Positions 26,074-34,925 of a stretch of 64,000 bases of DNA are shown here, one piece after another. This DNA comes from Bacillus alkalisoli. GTDB taxonomy: Bacteria > Bacillota > Bacilli > Bacillales > Bacillaceae_I. A model generated the notes under the pieces. That model was not told where the DNA came from and did no database searches. It worked only from the letters and a program-made list of their open reading frames with translations. How positions within the stretch are numbered: the first letter of the stretch is position 1; every line of letters starts with the position of its first letter. The translations under genes were made by a program, and so were the position numbers. The stretch lies in contig NZ_KZ454944.1 of assembly GCF_002797415.1 (NCBI RefSeq), positions 3,118,665 through 3,182,664 of the forward strand. Reading direction: 5' to 3'.

Positions 26074-26934
26074 TTATTTGTTTATTTCTAGATTTATTGC
26101 ATCCGATGAATACAACATAACAATTAAACTGCCTCCGTATCGTCTCGCCTTAATCAATATAGGCTGGTTATACTGATTTTGAAAGCGGAAGTCCGGACCG
26201 TACCAACTGACTGTTGCATCTCGACCTGGTCTTACGTAAGGAACACTCCTACTATGTGAATACCGCTCCACAATTTTTAACCCTGCAAGGTCTACAGCAT
26301 TAAATAACGTAGATGAGACTTGGCAAATTCCTCCGCCAACACCTTCAGATAATTCGCCTCTTATTATAATAGGTGCAAGTAAGTAACCTCTTCCTTCCGT
26401 TCGCATCCCAACTACTTGATTAAAAGAAAAAACCTCATTTGGAAACACAACATAATTATCAATTGCTTCTGCTGCAAGAGTAATATTATGAGTCCGACTT
26501 ATATTTCTAGAATTAAAGAATGTCACAAACTGTCCTATCTTTTTCAACTTAATTTGTGAAAGAATTTCGCTATCTACCTTTGGATAGATAGGATTCTTAG
26601 GGACCTCAATCACAGTTGATCCATTATGAAATAAATAATCATAATAAAGTTCTAAAAATGCCTGTTTGTTTAATTTGTAGCCTACTTCTTCGGAAACAAT
26701 TCTGCCGTCATCACCGATGGTTGCGTTTTTTGGCTCAAGGAATATATCTTTTTCTAACGTCTGAAGTAATTGTTCCGTAGCTACACTATTGACGATCGGA
26801 ACGTCTAGGATTGAAGTCATTACCTCGTCCTTGCTAATAACCATTATGGTTTGTCCATTATCTTTAAGTGTTAAATAATCAGTATCATTCGTAGTATTAG
26901 AAAAGATTAACAACAAAATAAAAAAAATGTTCAT
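26074..26934 (-). CDS. VanW-family exported protein
   Basis: 286 residues. ATG at 26934 begins a signal peptide (MNIFFILLLIF). The VanW domain occupies about residues 125-255, with FSFNQVVGMRTEGRGY, GVGGGICQVSSTLFNAV and YSHSRSVPYV, the usual landmarks, and it resembles B. subtilis YoaR. VanW proteins are associated with the envelope but their activity is not established. The ribosome site GGGAGGTG sits in the loop of an 18-bp hairpin that spans the start. A longer frame reaches 27015. Confidence 0.8.
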   Translation of the reverse strand: MNIFFILLLIFSNTTNDTDYLTLKDNGQTIMVISKDEVMTSILDVPIVNSVATEQLLQTLEKDIFLEPKNATIGDDGRIVSEEVGYKLNKQAFLELYYDYLFHNGSTVIEVPKNPIYPKVDSEILSQIKLKKIGQFVTFFNSRNISRTHNITLAAEAIDNYVVFPNEVFSFNQVVGMRTEGRGYLLAPIIIRGELSEGVGGGICQVSSTLFNAVDLAGLKIVERYSHSRSVPYVRPGRDATVSWYGPDFRFQNQYNQPILIKARRYGGSLIVMLYSSDAINLEINK

Positions 26935-26970
26935 ATTAGTATTGGGGCACCTCCCAATACTAGTATGAAC
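26929..26970 (-). promoter_or_regulatory. Terminator/attenuator hairpin over the VanW start
   Basis: An 18-bp inverted repeat (26929-26946 and 26953-26970, one mismatch) has a 6-nt loop. Read on the minus strand it is followed by ATTTTTTTTATT, an intrinsic terminator layout. The loop holds the GGAGGTG ribosome site, and the start ATG lies in the descending arm, so folding would both end transcription and hide the start. Confidence 0.65.
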
Positions 26971-26989
26971 AAAAGTCCCGTATTTATAT

Positions 26990-27226
26990 TTATAGTTTAT
27001 TTTCATGGAATTCAAATCTCCTCAAACCAACATCTTGACGAATTTCAAGCATAATGCTTTCGTGGGAAGTATGAAAAACCAATTCATCATTTTTTGCGCT
27101 AAATAACTCTTTAGTCGCAATCTCGTCAGGTACAGGTTTAATAGCCGCCTTTTCATCAATGATTTCTTGCCCATTCTTAATGTGTGATGACAATAACTTA
27201 GAGATATTCAAGTAAGTTTTTCTCAA
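26990..27226 (-). CDS. Possible small protein, not recognised
   Basis: A 78-codon frame between the acetyltransferase gene and the VanW hairpin. Its composition looks protein-like (ELFSAKNDELVFHTSHESIML), but the TTG start at 27226 lies inside the preceding gene without a ribosome site. It may be a decayed fragment. The terminator-like hairpin just downstream is the only support. Confidence 0.3.
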   Translation of the reverse strand: MRKTYLNISKLLSSHIKNGQEIIDEKAAIKPVPDEIATKELFSAKNDELVFHTSHESIMLEIRQDVGLRRFEFHENKL

Positions 27227-27647
27227 GTATTATTTTATGTAATCCTCTCTCATTTGTGTAAGTCTCGATCACATCAAATCCATGTTTAATATTTAAAATT
27301 AGCATGTTACGCCATTTGTTCATTGTTTTTGTTTGCACAACTTTATACCCTTGTTCCTTCAAATAATCATGTTGTTTCTCCATTAAGATGGAAGCAATAC
27401 CTTGATTTCTATAAGTAGAATCTACCCCACCTAACCAACTATAGAATGTTTCATTATCTAATTCATAGCCAATCTTATATCCTATTACTTTTTTGCCATC
27501 CATAGCTATATTGATTAATAGTCGAGGTTTATTACACATTTTGTTTATTAAATCATCAGTAGTACCAAATATATCTGCATGTAGGTCTACTATTGCATTT
27601 AATAAATCACTATCAGGCATGGACTTACATATAATAAATTTTAACAT
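27198..27647 (-). CDS. GNAT-family N-acetyltransferase
   Basis: 149 residues. The acetyl-CoA loop is visible as YRNQGIASILMEKQHDYLKEQGY (variant of R/Q-x-x-G-x-G/A), following the WLGGVDSTYR strand. GNAT proteins acetylate small molecules or proteins, and the substrate is unknown. ATG at 27647 is chosen because GGGAAGGA lies 7 nt upstream. A longer frame reaches 27719 and would overlap the small His-tailed gene. Confidence 0.8.
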   Translation of the reverse strand: MLKFIICKSMPDSDLLNAIVDLHADIFGTTDDLINKMCNKPRLLINIAMDGKKVIGYKIGYELDNETFYSWLGGVDSTYRNQGIASILMEKQHDYLKEQGYKVVQTKTMNKWRNMLILNIKHGFDVIETYTNERGLHKIILEKNLLEYL

Positions 27648-27702
27648 TTTTAAATCCTTCCCTTTTTTAAAAATCTTAATTAATTGTGAATATGGAAAAT
27701 CA

Positions 27703-27831
27703 TTAATTTTCATGACCATGGTGTTGTTCTATTGGTGCAATGGGTTGTTTATGTGCCTCTGTTTGACTTAATTGAAATCCTATAGAGATGAATAAACATA
27801 ATACAAAGGTGACAAGAATTGGTTTCCAAAT
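27703..27831 (-). CDS. 42-residue membrane peptide with a His-rich tail, possible ATT start
   Basis: Directly after the stop (TAG) of the 4-TM gene the frame reads ATT TGG AAA, then a hydrophobic helix (about 18 residues), then HKQPIAPIEQHHGHEN. No ATG, GTG or TTG exists in frame, and AAGG lies just ahead of the ATT. The His-rich outer tail suits metal binding and matches the theme of the neighbouring genes. Either ATT initiates or the start codon is mutated. Confidence 0.45.
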   Translation of the reverse strand: MWKPILVTFVLCLFISIGFQLSQTEAHKQPIAPIEQHHGHEN

Positions 27832-28284
27832 CTACCTTATTGTTACTGTTTCATCTTGATACTTATCTGATTTGGGAATGATAAAAATTAATAATGAAGA
27901 ACAAATTGTAATGACTAGGAAAAACATTAACAAAAAAGAAGATTGATTGATGGAGATCTTCTCCCCTAGCATTGCTCCCATCATTGCCCCCATTGTACTA
28001 GACATGACACCTTCTACCGATATTAAAATACCATAAGGAAAACTACTAATAATAGCAAATACAACTCCTATTAGAATGGATATGATTGTCGACGTAAATA
28101 AATCTCCTTTGTAAAGTACTCCGAAGAGGAGTCCAGCAGTGAGACTAAGACTCATAGATAAAGACATAGTAATGACCATCGCAGACATAGTTCTTAATTT
28201 ATTTCTGAACTTAAAAGCACAGATACAACTAACAATTGATATGCTACCTAACGAAAATAATATATAGTAAAAAAAGGTATTCAA
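27832..28284 (-). CDS. 4-TM membrane protein, paralogue of the cupredoxin-linked domain
   Basis: 150 residues with four membrane segments. The MSSTMGAMMGAMLG stretch and the flanking helices align with the N-terminal half of the protein at 16957 (MGGMMGAMLG), so the two are paralogues, here without the cupredoxin. TTG at 28284 is chosen because AGGAGG lies 5 nt upstream. It is divergent from the sensor-kinase operon and shares its intergenic region and regulator box. The function is unknown. Met-rich helices near copper genes suggest a metal link. Confidence 0.65.
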   Translation of the reverse strand: MNTFFYYILFSLGSISIVSCICAFKFRNKLRTMSAMVITMSLSMSLSLTAGLLFGVLYKGDLFTSTIISILIGVVFAIISSFPYGILISVEGVMSSTMGAMMGAMLGEKISINQSSFLLMFFLVITICSSLLIFIIPKSDKYQDETVTIR

Positions 28285-28426
28285 TTTCACCTCCTCCTTT
28301 CATTACATATATATGCGAACAAAAAGTTGGACATGTATTTCAAATACTAGATATACCTTCTCTATAAATAATCGAAGACTTTATCTCCAAGATCATCAAT
28401 AAAACTACACAATATTAGAAGAAAAC

Positions 28427-28441
28427 TGCACACTTTCTTCA
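28427..28441 (+). promoter_or_regulatory. Regulator box a (TGCACACTTTCTTCA)
   Basis: Match to the 15-bp motif shared by five promoters of this cluster (TGCANACTTTCTGCA). It lies 45 bp ahead of the kinase start and 142 bp ahead of the divergent 4-TM gene. Two TGCA-type half-sites 11 bp apart are typical of OmpR-family binding. Confidence 0.5.
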
Positions 28442-28486
28442 AACTTTTCTTATAGACTTGTGTATAAGAGTAAGGAGTCGAATCAA

Positions 28487-29848
28487 GTGAGATTCTCATT
28501 AAAATTAAGTTTATGGTTTTTTGTTTGCATAATAATTATTGAAGGCATCTCCATGATATTTCTACATCAGCATGTGGTAGAGTCTTTAGTAGAAGAAGAG
28601 CTCCATGCTTTAAAAGCTAGAGGTAATAACCACCGTGATGTTCTAGCATCTTCTTTTGACATAACTACAATGGAACATATTTCTCAAATGGAAACTCATA
28701 CTGATACAGATGTATTTATTATGAATTCAAATGGAGAAATCATTACATCATCTAGTCCCCACTCACATCACATACGGGAATTAGAATTGAATGATGAAGT
28801 ACCAAGAGAAGGACTTATCCTTCAATCCAATTGGAGAAAGGGAGAATATCTTTCAACCGTTTCCCCTTATGATGCAGGAAATGGGAACATTGGTTATGTT
28901 TTTATGATCAAAAAGACCGATACAATACAAGGGGTTATTTCAAAATTAAACCACCATTTCTTAATAGCTGCGATTGTTATTACATTCTTTATGTTAATTA
29001 CTATTTTCTTTTTAGTAAATGTGTTAACAAAGCCGCTAAATTCGATGAAAATGGCTACCGAGAAGATAAGTAAAGGCGACTTTTCCGTTACACTTCCTGT
29101 TTCAACAAAAGATGAGGTTGGTGATTTAGCTTCATCCATTCAAACATTGGCGAACGACTTAAATTATTTAAAGAAAGAGAGAAACGAATTTTTAGCCAGT
29201 ATCTCTCATGAGTTAAGAACTCCGTTGACTTATATTAAAGGTTATGCAGAAATTGCTAAACGAAAAGATACGAAAGAGGAAGAAAGAATAGAATATTTGT
29301 CCATCATTCACGAAGAAGCAGGAAAGGTACATCATCTCTTAGAGGAACTATTTAATTTGGCAAGATTAGATCAAAACATGTTTACAATTAATAAAGAAAC
29401 AACCGACTTACACCTTTTGTTAGAAGGCATTTTTCAAAAAGTAATGCCTGTCTTCTTAAATAAAAATATAGCATTAGAGCTAAAATGTGAAAAGTCTTGG
29501 AAAGTGAACATAGATCCTAAAAGAATAGAGCAAGTACTTGTTAATCTCTTGGACAATGCACTTAAATATTCTGAAAGTGGCACTACTACCACTGTTGTAG
29601 TAAAAAAAGAAAATAAATATATTTTTATTATGATAACAGATCAAGGAACAGGCATTCCTAACGAAGATTTACCATACATCTTTAATCGATTTTATCGAGT
29701 TGAAAAATCTCGTTCTCGTCTAACAGGTGGCGTAGGGTTAGGACTATCCATTGTAAAAGAATTGGTGGAAGCTCATCATGGAGATATTAGTGTTAGGAGT
29801 AAATTAGATGAGGGAACTACTTTTACAATTAGGTTAAAGGAGAAGTAA
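28487..29848 (+). CDS. Membrane sensor histidine kinase
   Basis: 453 residues. Two membrane helices (about 7-27 and 157-178) bracket an outer sensor of about 130 residues that contains PHSHH (about 91-95) and other His/Met residues. HAMP (about 179-231), the H-box with His241 (SISHELRTP) and a complete ATPase domain (N-box DNALKYSE, G-boxes DQGTGIPNED and GVGLGLSI) follow. GTG at 28487 is preferred (AAGGAG, 8 nt) over GTG at 28460. It phosphorylates the regulator two nucleotides downstream. The His-rich sensor suggests a metal signal. Confidence 0.9.
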   Translation: MRFSLKLSLWFFVCIIIIEGISMIFLHQHVVESLVEEELHALKARGNNHRDVLASSFDITTMEHISQMETHTDTDVFIMNSNGEIITSSSPHSHHIRELELNDEVPREGLILQSNWRKGEYLSTVSPYDAGNGNIGYVFMIKKTDTIQGVISKLNHHFLIAAIVITFFMLITIFFLVNVLTKPLNSMKMATEKISKGDFSVTLPVSTKDEVGDLASSIQTLANDLNYLKKERNEFLASISHELRTPLTYIKGYAEIAKRKDTKEEERIEYLSIIHEEAGKVHHLLEELFNLARLDQNMFTINKETTDLHLLLEGIFQKVMPVFLNKNIALELKCEKSWKVNIDPKRIEQVLVNLLDNALKYSESGTTTTVVVKKENKYIFIMITDQGTGIPNEDLPYIFNRFYRVEKSRSRLTGGVGLGLSIVKELVEAHHGDISVRSKLDEGTTFTIRLKEK

Positions 29849-29850
29849 TT

Positions 29851-30528
29851 ATGAAAATAATCTTATTAGTAGATGATGAACAAAGAATGTTAGACTTACT
29901 ATCCCTTTACATCTCTCCATATGGATATAAATGTATTAAAAAAAGCACCGGGAAAGAAGCAATAGATTTCCTGGAAGAAAACCATGTTGATTTAGTTCTA
30001 TTGGATATAATGATGCCAAAAATGGATGGTTGGGCAACACTTCAAGAAATACGTTACTTTAGTAATGTTCCTGTCATTATGCTGACTGCTCGTACGGAAA
30101 TTGAGGATGTAGTAAAAGGATTGAAAAGTGGCGCAGATGATTACATTACGAAGCCTTTTAATGAAAAAGAGTTACTAGCAAGAATTGAAGCTATAATACG
30201 TAGGGTAGGTGACAAAGATTCAGTAGATGACCTATCTTTTGAAGGACTGACATTACATTTGCATTCCTATACGGCCACTTATCAAAAAAAAATAATACCA
30301 TTAACACGAAAAGAGTATGAGCTATTAAAACTATTTCTATCCTATCCTAATAATGTTTTCTCCAGAGAACACTTGCTAAACTCATTAGGCTTTAGGTTAG
30401 ATACGGAAAATAGAACGATTGATTCGCATATTCGAAATGTTAGAGATAAGTTACGTCAAGAAGGATTTAATATTGATAAATATTTGAAGACGGTTTGGGG
30501 AATTGGTTATAGGTGGGATCAGTCTTAA
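29851..30528 (+). CDS. OmpR-family response regulator
   Basis: 225 residues. The receiver domain has the acidic pair at 8-9, phospho-acceptor Asp52 (LLDIMMPKMDG), Thr79 and Lys in TKPF (about 102). The C-terminal winged helix (about 130-223) contains LTRKEYELLKLF and the RTIDSHIRNVRDKLR recognition helix. It is 2 nt after the kinase. It probably binds the repeated 15-bp box found near five transcription units around it. Confidence 0.92.
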   Translation: MKIILLVDDEQRMLDLLSLYISPYGYKCIKKSTGKEAIDFLEENHVDLVLLDIMMPKMDGWATLQEIRYFSNVPVIMLTARTEIEDVVKGLKSGADDYITKPFNEKELLARIEAIIRRVGDKDSVDDLSFEGLTLHLHSYTATYQKKIIPLTRKEYELLKLFLSYPNNVFSREHLLNSLGFRLDTENRTIDSHIRNVRDKLRQEGFNIDKYLKTVWGIGYRWDQS

Positions 30529-30582
30529 GAAAGGTAATTTAGATTGGCTTACAAGATATATAAAAGATGGAGGAAAAATGAT

Positions 30583-31509
30583 ATGAAGTTTAGAGCATTA
30601 CTATTATCGACTTTGATTTTGTTCATTGCAGGGTGCGCTGCCAACAATAATGACACGCAAAACAGTGATTCTTTTTATGTCGAGTTAACAAATGAGAAAG
30701 TCGATCATGTACATGGTATAGGTTATTTAGGAGAATCTAATGATATATTTGTTGCAACCCATCATGGGATTAAAAGGTTTTCAAATGGCGTATGGTATGA
30801 AACAATATCAAATAATCATGACTTTATGGGTTTTCAAACAACAGAAGTTGGTTTTTATGCAAGTGGTCACCCTGAACGAGGATCTAAGCTAAAAGACCCT
30901 CTAGGATTAATAAAAAGTGAAACCTTAGGAGAAACACTTGATACTTTAGCCTTTTATGGTGAAACGGATTTCCATTACCTTGCTGCCGGCTACAATAGCT
31001 TAACTATATACGCATTAAATGAACACCCTAACAAAGAGTTGGGGAAAGGATTATATTATACGAATGATGAAGGAGATACTTGGATTAAAAGTGCAATGAA
31101 TGGCTTTTCTGCCCGCTCTATTGGCAATATTGCAACTCATCCTATTCAGTCTAATCTTGTAGCTATGTCTACAAGTCAAGGCCTGTATTTTTCGGACAAC
31201 TATGGTGATACTTTTACCTTAATCACTTCACCGAATCCAATTACAACGGTTGAATTTCAAGAAGACACAATACTGTATGCCAGTATAGATGGAAGTGAAG
31301 TATCTCTTATTCAAAAAGACTTAACATCCAATAGCGAAAAAACATACACACTTCCAAATAATGAAAAAAGCCCAATCTTATTTTTAGCTTCTAATCCAAA
31401 AGATAGAGAGGAAATTGTGGTTGTAACACTACAGAATGAATTTTTTCAAACATTCAATTCTGGAGGCAAGTGGGAAAATATTACACCTACTTCCAATTCC
31501 TCTCAGTAG
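30583..31509 (+). CDS. F510_1955-type beta-propeller lipoprotein
   Basis: 308 residues. ATG at 30583 (GGAGG upstream) starts a signal peptide with lipobox IAGC. The body has BNR/sialidase-like propeller blades (YYTNDEGDTWIKS, YFSDNYGDTFTLI) and HVHGIGY at its start. It resembles proteins labelled F510_1955-family glycosylhydrolase, a name without a proven activity. It is the third gene of the kinase operon, 54 bp after the regulator, and may be an extracellular accessory of the sensor. Confidence 0.75.
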   Translation: MKFRALLLSTLILFIAGCAANNNDTQNSDSFYVELTNEKVDHVHGIGYLGESNDIFVATHHGIKRFSNGVWYETISNNHDFMGFQTTEVGFYASGHPERGSKLKDPLGLIKSETLGETLDTLAFYGETDFHYLAAGYNSLTIYALNEHPNKELGKGLYYTNDEGDTWIKSAMNGFSARSIGNIATHPIQSNLVAMSTSQGLYFSDNYGDTFTLITSPNPITTVEFQEDTILYASIDGSEVSLIQKDLTSNSEKTYTLPNNEKSPILFLASNPKDREEIVVVTLQNEFFQTFNSGGKWENITPTSNSSQ

Positions 31510-31510
31510 A

Positions 31511-31536
31511 CGTATAGATTAATCTATACGTTTTTT
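31511..31536 (+). terminator. Terminator of the sensor operon
   Basis: CGTATAGATTAATCTATACG is a perfect 20-bp palindrome followed by TTTTTT. Confidence 0.85.
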
Positions 31537-31540
31537 ATTC

Positions 31541-31555
31541 TCCAAACTTTCTGCA
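31541..31555 (+). promoter_or_regulatory. Regulator box b (TCCAAACTTTCTGCA)
   Basis: Match to the cluster motif in the same relative orientation as the others, immediately after the sensor-operon terminator. The next start (31823) is 268 bp away, so a leader of about 200 nt is implied. The 31556-31822 gap shows only an AAGTAAA/TTTACTT hairpin at 31687-31707 and no gene. Confidence 0.45.
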
Positions 31556-31822
31556 CAAAATAATGAGATACTCTATTTATCTAGAAATAAAGGAGTACAT
31601 TCATAGAGGAGAAATCTATAACCTTAGCAATGACTAAAAACGCCTTCATTCTACCGTAGAAATAATGTTTTGAGGTTTGTCTCTTTTAACTTCCAAAAGT
31701 AAACAAACTTTTACTTCAAGTTAAAACCGTTTTAAAACCAGGTGAAATGTATCAATAAACCTACCACAACCTTTAGCTTATGTTTTTCACGAAAATATTG
31801 AATCAGAAGGAGTTTCATAAAA

Positions 31823-32464
31823 ATGAATAGTATTAGAAAACATATTATACTTGGTTTTATAACCACACTTCTAACTTTGTTATTTTTAGAAAGTAGAAGT
31901 GAATGGCACCCTATGCATGCTTGGAACAGAGCAGTGGCTAATGTTTCTTTACTTTATTTAATGGTCATCATTATTTTTGGACCACTTACAAGGCTGTTCC
32001 CTAATTTGAGCATTATTCTTAGTTGGAGGAGAGTTCTAGGTATTTGGTCTGGAATAACAGCCATCGCACATATCATTATTATTTTTGATGGGTGGATAGA
32101 GTGGGATTTATTAAGGTTATTCTATATTTTTACTCCTTTTGGAGGAGAATGGGTACTTCATCCAGGATTCGCGCTAGCAAATATCATTGGTATTATTGGA
32201 CTAATATATTATCTTTTATTAATGATTACTTCTAATAATAAAAGCATGAAAATACTCGGAAGGAAATCATGGGATTTTGTACAAAAACGGACAAATACCT
32301 TATATTTATTGGTCATTATTCATACTTTTTATTTCTTATTTCTTCACAATACTAAAAATAACAATTGGCTTCAAATCCCCTTTATTATTTTAGTATTAGC
32401 CATTGTCATACTTCAACTTATTAGCTTTGCATTTACTGTATATAAGGAGAAAAAAAGCAGCTAA
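31823..32464 (+). CDS. Ferric-reductase-like haem membrane protein
   Basis: 213 residues with about six membrane helices and conserved His residues in helices (HAWNR, AHIIII, HPGFALAN, IHTFYFLF), the pattern of the ferric reductase/YedZ (MsrQ) superfamily that binds haem and passes electrons across the membrane. There is no flavin or NADPH domain, so a partner is needed. AGAAGGAG precedes the ATG. In this setting it could supply electrons for reduction of surface metal or oxidised Met/Cys. Confidence 0.75.
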   Translation: MNSIRKHIILGFITTLLTLLFLESRSEWHPMHAWNRAVANVSLLYLMVIIIFGPLTRLFPNLSIILSWRRVLGIWSGITAIAHIIIIFDGWIEWDLLRLFYIFTPFGGEWVLHPGFALANIIGIIGLIYYLLLMITSNNKSMKILGRKSWDFVQKRTNTLYLLVIIHTFYFLFLHNTKNNNWLQIPFIILVLAIVILQLISFAFTVYKEKKSS

Positions 32465-32552
32465 TTTAAAGGATACAGAAGTTCCGATAACAAGGAGAAA
32501 ATCCATAAAAAGTTGAAATGTTATACTAAAACTCGTTTATAAATAAAAGTAA

Positions 32553-32580
32553 AAGACCAAATCAAATGCGATTTGGTCTT
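32553..32580 (+). terminator. Terminator of the ferric-reductase-like gene
   Basis: AAGACCAAATC pairs perfectly with GATTTGGTCTT across 6 nt. The T-tract after it is poor, so strength is uncertain. Confidence 0.65.
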
Positions 32581-32703
32581 CTAGTTATGTTATTTTATAT
32601 GTTTCTCCATGCTAACAGAATTAGTTGTTTAACAGAGTAAACATCTTTCCTCCTTCTATTGAAAAAGTATTTTTCCCATTACACTCTCCTCCTTCTAATA
32701 TAG

Positions 32704-32741
32704 AAGCTACCATACTGTTTATAAAAACAGAATGGTAGCTT
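32704..32741 (-). terminator. Terminator after the CWB2 lipoprotein gene
   Basis: AAGCTACCATACTGTTT pairs with AAACAGAATGGTAGCTT (16 of 17) over a 4-nt loop, just beyond the stop at 32749. Confidence 0.75.
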
Positions 32742-32748
32742 TGATTTC

Positions 32749-34050
32749 TTAATGCCCGCCGTGATCTCCATGACCGTCTCCGCTTGCAGATACAATTTCT
32801 AATTTATCATCAAGAATTCCTTGAGTTTGATAGGAAACGTCATTTATCGTTCCAAGAATGAACCCATGATTATAAGACCCTTGTGTTGGATCATCCGTAA
32901 AGGTAGGTTTAATTGTTGCTAAAAATTGGTATAAAGCTTTTTCTACTTCTCCGTCCTCTAACCAGATAACTGGAGCATGCTTACCTAGATGGGAAAACGG
33001 TGCTCCTGCTATTGCCAATATAGGTGTTTGGGTAGAAATAAAAGAGACACCATGTCCGGGCTCTGTAAGACCCCAACCAAAGCTCGTATCTTTATCTTTA
33101 AAGGATGCAAATGAGATAGATGTCGTAACAGGATTTTCTCCAGCAATCCTTGTTACTTTACCAAATTCCGATAATTTTTTTTCTAATCCCGAAGATAGAA
33201 TGCTTTCAGGTCCAAGAAGATAAATGTTGGCATTATTTCTTTTCGTTAATGCTTCTATTGTCGCCTCTGGTATATCATCTTTTGAAACATATAAGATAGA
33301 TTCGTTCATATGAGCAATCCAATTTGCTGCAACAAGAGAGAATAATTTCGCCTCTTCATCAGATGACACAACAATTACACTTTCTGGATAATTCCCACCA
33401 ACAACATTGGCGAATTTTTCATCGACACTTGCAGCAAATTTAGCATAATCACTTCCTTGAATGGTTAAAACTTGATAGTCATCTAATTCCGAAAGGACTG
33501 ACTCGCTGACATCTCCCATTACCATAACTTGTGTTCCTTCCACATTGCCGATTGGATTTAATCGAGTTAACTCATTTTTCGTTAAAGCTGGAATCTCATT
33601 TTCTGAAATAAAAAGTATTGGACCATTATTTGGGTGGTGTATTAAATTTGCAGATGCCAAACCTAATTGCCATTCATTTACCGGTACTAAAATAACGGTC
33701 CCTGGTTGATTTTCTTCATGAGTTGACGGAAAGGTTGTTTGTGAAGCAAGCACTGCCGCTTCTATTGGATCATTTGTGTTCAGACGAGTGATATTCTTGG
33801 TGTTTAGGCTCAGTAAATTATCTGAAGCATTCTTATTAAAGTTTGTTGGTGCTTGAGCAAACCCATCTCTATCTATGTCGTTAGATGCTGCATCCTCTCC
33901 ATGATCTTGATGTTCCTGTTCCTCCATATTTTCATGATCCATGTCATTATGATCCATATTATCATGGTTCATTGGTTCGTTATTTGTACATGCAGCTAGT
34001 AACAAGATAGCTGCAACTGAAACAATCAGTAAGAAAAACTTTTTCTTCAT
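32749..34050 (-). CDS. His/Met-rich lipoprotein with cell-wall-binding (CWB2) repeats
   Basis: 433 residues. Signal peptide with lipobox LAAC (Cys21), then about 35 residues of MNHDNMDHND-type His/Met/Asp sequence. Three CWB2-like repeats follow (about 85-390, e.g. AVLASQTTFPSTH, PILFISENEIPALT, VMVMGDVSESVL). The C-terminus ends GDGHGDHGGH. Both ends look like low-affinity copper-binding sequences (compare Met/His motifs of CopC or PcoE-like proteins). CWB2 domains bind anionic cell-wall polymers. It is monocistronic with regulator box c 51 bp upstream. Confidence 0.8.
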   Translation of the reverse strand: MKKKFFLLIVSVAAILLLAACTNNEPMNHDNMDHNDMDHENMEEQEHQDHGEDAASNDIDRDGFAQAPTNFNKNASDNLLSLNTKNITRLNTNDPIEAAVLASQTTFPSTHEENQPGTVILVPVNEWQLGLASANLIHHPNNGPILFISENEIPALTKNELTRLNPIGNVEGTQVMVMGDVSESVLSELDDYQVLTIQGSDYAKFAASVDEKFANVVGGNYPESVIVVSSDEEAKLFSLVAANWIAHMNESILYVSKDDIPEATIEALTKRNNANIYLLGPESILSSGLEKKLSEFGKVTRIAGENPVTTSISFASFKDKDTSFGWGLTEPGHGVSFISTQTPILAIAGAPFSHLGKHAPVIWLEDGEVEKALYQFLATIKPTFTDDPTQGSYNHGFILGTINDVSYQTQGILDDKLEIVSASGDGHGDHGGH

Positions 34051-34100
34051 TAAAAAAACCTCCTAATTTATTTTCTCACTCAAATACTAACCAATTTTTT

Positions 34101-34115
34101 TGCAGAAAGTATGCA
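34101..34115 (-). promoter_or_regulatory. Regulator box c (TGCATACTTTCTGCA)
   Basis: Near-perfect motif read on the minus strand (plus strand TGCAGAAAGTATGCA), 51 bp ahead of the CWB2 lipoprotein start. Confidence 0.6.
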
Positions 34116-34226
34116 GTATTATGTTTATTGTGTACTCTAATAACAGTTCCATCACATAATTCACAAAAAATACAAAGAATCCTTCTATTCTTTAATTAAT
34201 AATAATCTGTAAGCTTTGTAGTAAAA

Positions 34227-34925
34227 TTACCAATAAGTAATTGTGTCTAATATTCCAATAAGGATTAATAAGCCCCCTCCTGTCTTTTGAACAATAGTGC
34301 CCCAAGACCTCCCCTTTTTTATTAACCACCCTTCTCCCCCTAAACTCCATAAAAGAAGAATAAATACGATTAGTGGAATGGCAGTACCAATGGCAAATAC
34401 TGAAGGAAGTAAAAAGCCGTATGGAGTAATGATTGTTACAGGAATAAGAGTCAGAAAGTATATGACGAACATAGTTGGACAAAAAGCTAGTGAAAAACTA
34501 AACCCTAAGAAAAACGCACCAAAAGTGGTAGTTCGTTTTGTAGCTTTTGATTTTTTCCACAAATGAAATGTTCTATTCCACTTGAAGACTCCTATTAAGA
34601 CTAGTCCTACAAAAATTAATAATGGACCTATTAACTTACGAATCCATGGAAAAATAAAAGTTAAATTATTTTGTAAATCTGTTCCAATGATCCATACAAT
34701 TACTCCTAGTAGGGAGAAAGCTACTACTTTTCCTAAAACAAAACTACTTAGTTCCTTCCACCTTACCTTATTTTGAAGAGACTGATTTCCATAGATCGTT
34801 ACTGCACTAATGTTAGCCGTTAACTGACAAGGGACCAATGCCCCAACAACTCCTAAAAGTAGGGCGAAAAGTAGGGGGAAATGTTCAAAGGTCGAAGCCA
34901 TGTTTAAGAATGGTTGCGATATCAT
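34227..34925 (-). CDS. CcdA/DsbD-type membrane protein
   Basis: 232 residues with six membrane segments. Two Cys sit in the family positions: GALVPCQL (Cys33) and LAFCPTMF (Cys149), as in CcdA/DsbD-gamma proteins that move reducing equivalents outward through the membrane. ATG at 34925 has no ribosome site of its own. It overlaps (ATGA) the stop of a 10-codon frame that does. Either translation is coupled or a 1-nt loss split off the true N-terminus. Its place in the regulon suggests upkeep of reduced thiols or copper loading outside the membrane. Confidence 0.78.
   Translation of the reverse strand: MISQPFLNMASTFEHFPLLFALLLGVVGALVPCQLTANISAVTIYGNQSLQNKVRWKELSSFVLGKVVAFSLLGVIVWIIGTDLQNNLTFIFPWIRKLIGPLLIFVGLVLIGVFKWNRTFHLWKKSKATKRTTTFGAFFLGFSFSLAFCPTMFVIYFLTLIPVTIITPYGFLLPSVFAIGTAIPLIVFILLLWSLGGEGWLIKKGRSWGTIVQKTGGGLLILIGILDTITYW

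Noticed and set aside
34192-34482. 96-codon minus-strand frame overlapping the CcdA-like gene
   Set aside because: It is an alternate frame of that gene without its own start signals.
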